This document shows, in pieces, positions 60,897 through 64,000 of a stretch of 64,000 nucleotides of DNA. The stretch covers positions 62,001-126,000 of the forward strand of contig JADDOH010001554.1 of the NCBI GenBank assembly GCA_016648135.1, read 5' to 3'. This stretch comes from Agrypnia vestita (lineage: Eukaryota > Arthropoda > Insecta > Trichoptera > Phryganeidae). The notes under the pieces are model-generated. The model had not been told where the DNA came from. It did not search any database and saw only the letters and a program-made list of their open reading frames with translations. The translations under genes and the position numbers were made by a program. The number at the start of each line of letters is the position of its first letter. The first letter of the stretch is position 1.

Positions 60897-61067
60897 CTTG
60901 TGGTTAGGACACTTGCCTCGTGATCCAAAGGCCGCGGGTTCAAATCTCACTCCAGACTAGCAAGACTAGTCCTATTTTCATAACACAAGCGATTAGCTTA
61001 GTTTGAAAATAGTTAGAATATTGATATGACATATATTCCGTATTCGCATCTCTATTTAAAAAAAAAT
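60897..61067 (+). mobile_element. tRNA-derived SINE, copy 2
   Basis: Head gcttgttggtcttgtggtta ggacacttgcctcgtgatcc, B-box gggttcaaatc, body and tail (ttccgtattcgcatctctat, then A-rich end). Closely similar to the copy at 52960-53147 in the other orientation. It lies 214 bp upstream of variable MRP exon 61281. Confidence 0.88.
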
Positions 61068-61280
61068 TACCTCTATCAACAAAAAGTGTTCAGATTATGA
61101 ACATATATTGTGCATAAGTTGGTTTACAAACCTAATTCATGTGCCACATGGAGAGATTCATTAACTTCTGTTTTGGCGTTGTTCTCTAGGTCAGCTGTGA
61201 TATTATTTATTTCCCATTGAACACTGAGAGAACATTTACTGATCTCTGATTCTTCTGGTGTTAATCAAATGTTTTTCCAG

Positions 61281-61501
61281 CTTTGGCGTTTTACTTAGGA
61301 TGCATCCTCTTGGCTTTTGGAAGTATTGATTCTTCCAATCATATGCATTCTTGGCTCCTTCATTGCACTCTACGAAGACCCATGTATTTCTTTGATGCTA
61401 CTCCTGTAGGCAGGTTATTATCTAGGTTCTCGTTCGATATTGATATATTGGATAATAAGATACCAATGGATCTGCGCCAAGCCATTATTGGTATTTTCAG
61501 G
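61281..61501 (+). CDS. MRP: MRP variable exon position 2, variant B (TMD2)
   Basis: The exon has acceptor tttttccag and donor gtatgt, 221 nt: two bases complete the codon from 45003 (GCT, Ala), then 73 codons to phase 0. It encodes a helix (ALAFYLGCILLAFGSIDSSN), then LRRPMYFFDATPVGRLLSRF and DIDILDNKIPMDLRQ, the same loop as variant A but clearly diverged, including SFDIDI for SKDVDV. No stops inside. It lies 3705 bp after variant A. Further variants could follow downstream of the window. Confidence 0.92.
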
Positions 61502-61892
61502 GTATGTCACTATGGGGTCTTTTGGTTCGGTGTAATATATCGTATTTATAAATGTAATATGTATGTATATTTTTGGCAATCTGAGATATTTAAAAAGAAC
61601 TTCACTTATTTTGTAATATTGACTTAAATTCATAATAAAGTAGCGTAATAACTTAACGAATCTCCACTCTGATTCACCCAACGAATTGTTAATTTCCTTC
61701 AATGAATGTCCAACTGTGATTATTTGGTTTAGTGATAAGACACCAGCTTAATGGGGATCCCCCAGAATGTGTAACTCGCCAATCTAATTCTTTAGTCGAG
61801 CACTGGGACTTGATGACTTTGCTCACGGTATTAGCCGTCATATGTATATTTGTACTCACCTCACTTTCACTTCTATACTTCTCACTTCTCTA

Positions 61893-61935
61893 GACTGATG
61901 CTATATAGAAGTGATACTACATAGCATCAGTCTAA
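61893..61935. repeat. Hairpin in intron after variable exon
   Basis: agactgatgctat and its complement atagcatcagtct are separated by 16 bases. It lies about 390 bp downstream of the donor at 61502. The surrounding 61502-62460 contains no other recognised feature. Confidence 0.75.
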
Positions 61936-62469
61936 TGTGACAGCAATGATGTGTGTTGATTCAAAATGTTTGAGTAATGTTTTAATTTGTATTAAATTAC
62001 ATCATGAATTTTCCATCAAAATAGTAATAATGTGCTTGATGGAATCGCTTATACAGACATACACACGGTCTGTTTTATTACCGGTTTAGATATAAAAAAC
62101 ATTTAAGAAGGTCGGTATTTCTTTTGGTATGGAATTAATAAACGTATAAGATTTTTCTCCATTGTAACACCACTTGTATATTTTCAAGTTTTCAACTTTT
62201 CTTGTGGGAGACATCTAAAACAGGAAAATAATGTTGAGTGATTTGATTAGAGCTGAAGATTCTAAAACATCATTATTTTTAATTTATTCATAAGAAGTTG
62301 AAATTACACTCAATAAGTGAATGTTTTCATTTGTGTATTTTTTCTGCAAACTCATAATCAATATTTGGATCCAATCTGCCATTTACCACCCTCTCATAAG
62401 AAAACATTAAAATAAGAAGGCAAAAAAGAAATACCCTTATAATCAGCCATATTCTGAAAATAGCAATCA

Positions 62470-62655
62470 TTGCTACTCCAGCATCAAGACAGTTATTGTA
62501 TAACATTTTAAAGCCGTTAATTTTTATGTTATTTAGTTTGACAGAAATTCGTTTGGAATTAATGAATTCAATCAATCAGAAAGCTACAAAATGTAAACAA
62601 ACATTCAGTTATTCACAAATTGGGATGTCTATATTAAAAAAATATAGACATCCCA
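62470..62655. mobile_element. Decayed relative of the foldback at 15151, plus a short palindrome
   Basis: The pieces gacagttattgtataaca, gaattcaatcaatcagaaag c and gtaaacaaac correspond to parts of 15151-15693. From 62622 gggatgtctatatt and its complement aatatagacatccca form a further palindrome. Boundaries unclear. Confidence 0.55.
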
Positions 62656-62699
62656 TACCAATGGCAACATCTGCACTAGTTTATGGGAATGGCAAATTT

Positions 62700-63505
62700 T
62701 CAAACCACAGAGGGCAGTAATAGAAATACAACTCACAGATGGAATTAGATGTGCAGATTGAACAGTTGCCAGTGATAGGTTGCAAGCGCTATGAACACCC
62801 CAAAAAAGACTTCCATACCTACTTTCCCATATAAAAAAATGACTTCATCTCTATGAGACATCTGTAATCTACCTATATCTTGATTAAAATTTATTTAAAT
62901 TACTGATTAAAAAAAATTAACATTTTTCAGTTTCTCACAATGTTTCATGAGAAATTATTAAAAATTAGAGAATAAATGCAGAATCTAGTCAATATTGTTA
63001 TCCACAATATATATATGTATGTCTGGCTGATCTGAAAATAGTAGATTCTCAAATTAATTTATTTTTGTTATCATCTTAACCTTTCCCTTACGGTGCTAAG
63101 ATAAAAACACGCATTCCAGTGCTGTGTACTCAATACACAATAAAAAATTAGCGATTTAATCGGAAAAATAAGAACATTCATAGGTAACCCCTTAATTTAA
63201 TTATAATTGAAGTCAAAAATGATAATAATTGAGGTTTATTTGCTGAAAACATGAAAAAACCTTCTGGCAACGCTCACGGAACGGACCGCACAACCACTCT
63301 GGATGAGTGCCCGAGAGCTACTACCGAGAACTGTGGAACGGCAAAACATTGAATTTCTATTTCTCGCGCTTCCTCATAGCGAAGTAGGCAAGAGTGAGAC
63401 ACGAATATAGTGTCGCGCTTCTCGGACACTCTTCACGTGTCATCGCGTCTTACTCAGCGCTGTTTATAGACTGCACACTGGCACATGTTTGATTGTATTG
63501 GTGAA
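62700..63505. other. Intron sequence with an unexplained GC-richer block
   Basis: The first part is AT-rich. At 63077 ttaacctttcccttacggtg resembles a TTAA-bordered piggyBac-like end but has no partner in the window. 63250-63480 is a GC-richer block (cacggaacggaccgcacaac; agtgtcgcgcttctcggaca) without an open frame or motif that I recognise. Confidence 0.35.
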
Positions 63506-63509
63506 TGTA

Positions 63510-64000
63510 CGAGGGCGGTCCAATAAGTACCTAGCCTACAAAAGAAAAACGAAAATTTTGGAAAAGTGGCAATTTATTTTTCAACATAATCTCCTTTTAG
63601 CTCGATACACTTGATCCAGCGAAGCTACAATTTCTTTAACCCGTCTGAAAAATACGTTTTCTCGAGGTCTGCAAAGTAGGCCTTCGTGGCGGTGATGACC
63701 TCCTCATTCGACTCAAATTTCTGCCCGGCGAGTGACTTTCTCAAGTTTGGAAACAAAAAGAAGTCGCACGGGGCCAAATCTGGGGAATACGGTGGATGGG
63801 GCAGCAGTTAATAGCCCAATTCGACCAATTTGGCCGTGGCGAGGGCGGAGGTGTGAGCCGGTGCGTTGTCATGGTGGAAGAGCACTTTTTTCTTCGCCAA
63901 ATGTGGCCGTTTTTTCTGCAATCCGGCATCGAATTGGCCCAATAATTCGGAATAGTACAGCCCTGTGATCGTTTTGCCCTTCTCCAGGTAGTCGAAGTAG
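63510..64000 (-). mobile_element. mariner element, second copy of the 15900 family, cut by window edge
   Basis: It begins after TA with cgagggcggtccaataagta, the terminus of 15900-17190, and reads into the 3' end of the transposase on the minus strand. The coding part shows FPNLRKSLAGQKFE and HDNAPAH equivalents. In the correct frame there are TAG in place of a Glu codon near 63627 and TAA near 63808, so the copy is inactive. It continues beyond the window. Confidence 0.92.

Noticed and set aside
61502..64000. Search for the next constant MRP exon (end of TMD2)
   Set aside because: No stretch resembling the family's next helix and QRFY-ATSRQL-RLES motif was found; only intron and transposon sequence.

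Overview
This window is eukaryotic and AT-rich. The exons have GT/AG introns and the transposon content is typical of an arthropod: mariner, hAT, piggyBac-like, pogo-like, a tRNA-derived SINE, LINE and Penelope-like pieces. It is most likely an insect. The order cannot be fixed from the sequence alone.

The only host gene I can support is a plus-strand full-length ABC transporter of subfamily C, the MRP1/ABCC1 type (orthologue-like to Drosophila MRP). Sixteen consecutive exon positions fit together in frame from 6895 to the window end: TMD0 (6895-7194, 18151-18465), the L0 linker (21085-21278), TMD1 (22247 to 34999), NBD1 with Walker A, Q-loop, signature and Walker B (37769-38137, 41744-42088), a serine-rich regulatory linker (43922-44279) and the first part of TMD2 (44664 to 61501). 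They give 1090 codons when one variant is used per variable position. The start-codon exon lies upstream, and the rest of TMD2 and NBD2 lie downstream of the window.

Two exon positions are duplicated. In TMD1, two 147-nt exons with identical phase (33786-33932 and 34853-34999) encode alternative versions of the same membrane segment. In TMD2, exons of 224 and 221 nt (57352-57575 and 61281-61501) again encode alternatives of one segment. Using both TMD2 variants together would shift frame into an early stop, so that pair must be mutually exclusive. The arrangement parallels the variable internal exons known from Drosophila MRP and predicts at least four transporter isoforms from this window.

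The introns are large and packed with nested mobile elements. Region by region: 1-2364 Penelope-like and LINE remnants; 2718-6027 an hAT element with perfect 8-bp target duplication and a TTAA-flanked element inside it; 8.3-11 kb tandem repeats; 11.1-12.2 kb a broken tyrosine-recombinase (Crypton-like) coding region; 15.1-18.0 kb a foldback element, then a TTAA-flanked piggyBac-like element carrying a mariner; 19.4-32.1 kb an hAT-like MITE, foldback MITEs, mariner relics and pogo-like elements; 35.8-43.3 kb more TIR elements including one built of 52-bp tandem repeats; 45-57 kb a 12.3-kb intron with an intact, potentially functional mariner (48963-50247) nested in another TA-flanked element; 57.6-64 kb SINEs, a TTAA element and the end of another mariner. 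No tRNA, rRNA, CRISPR or bacterial-type features were seen.
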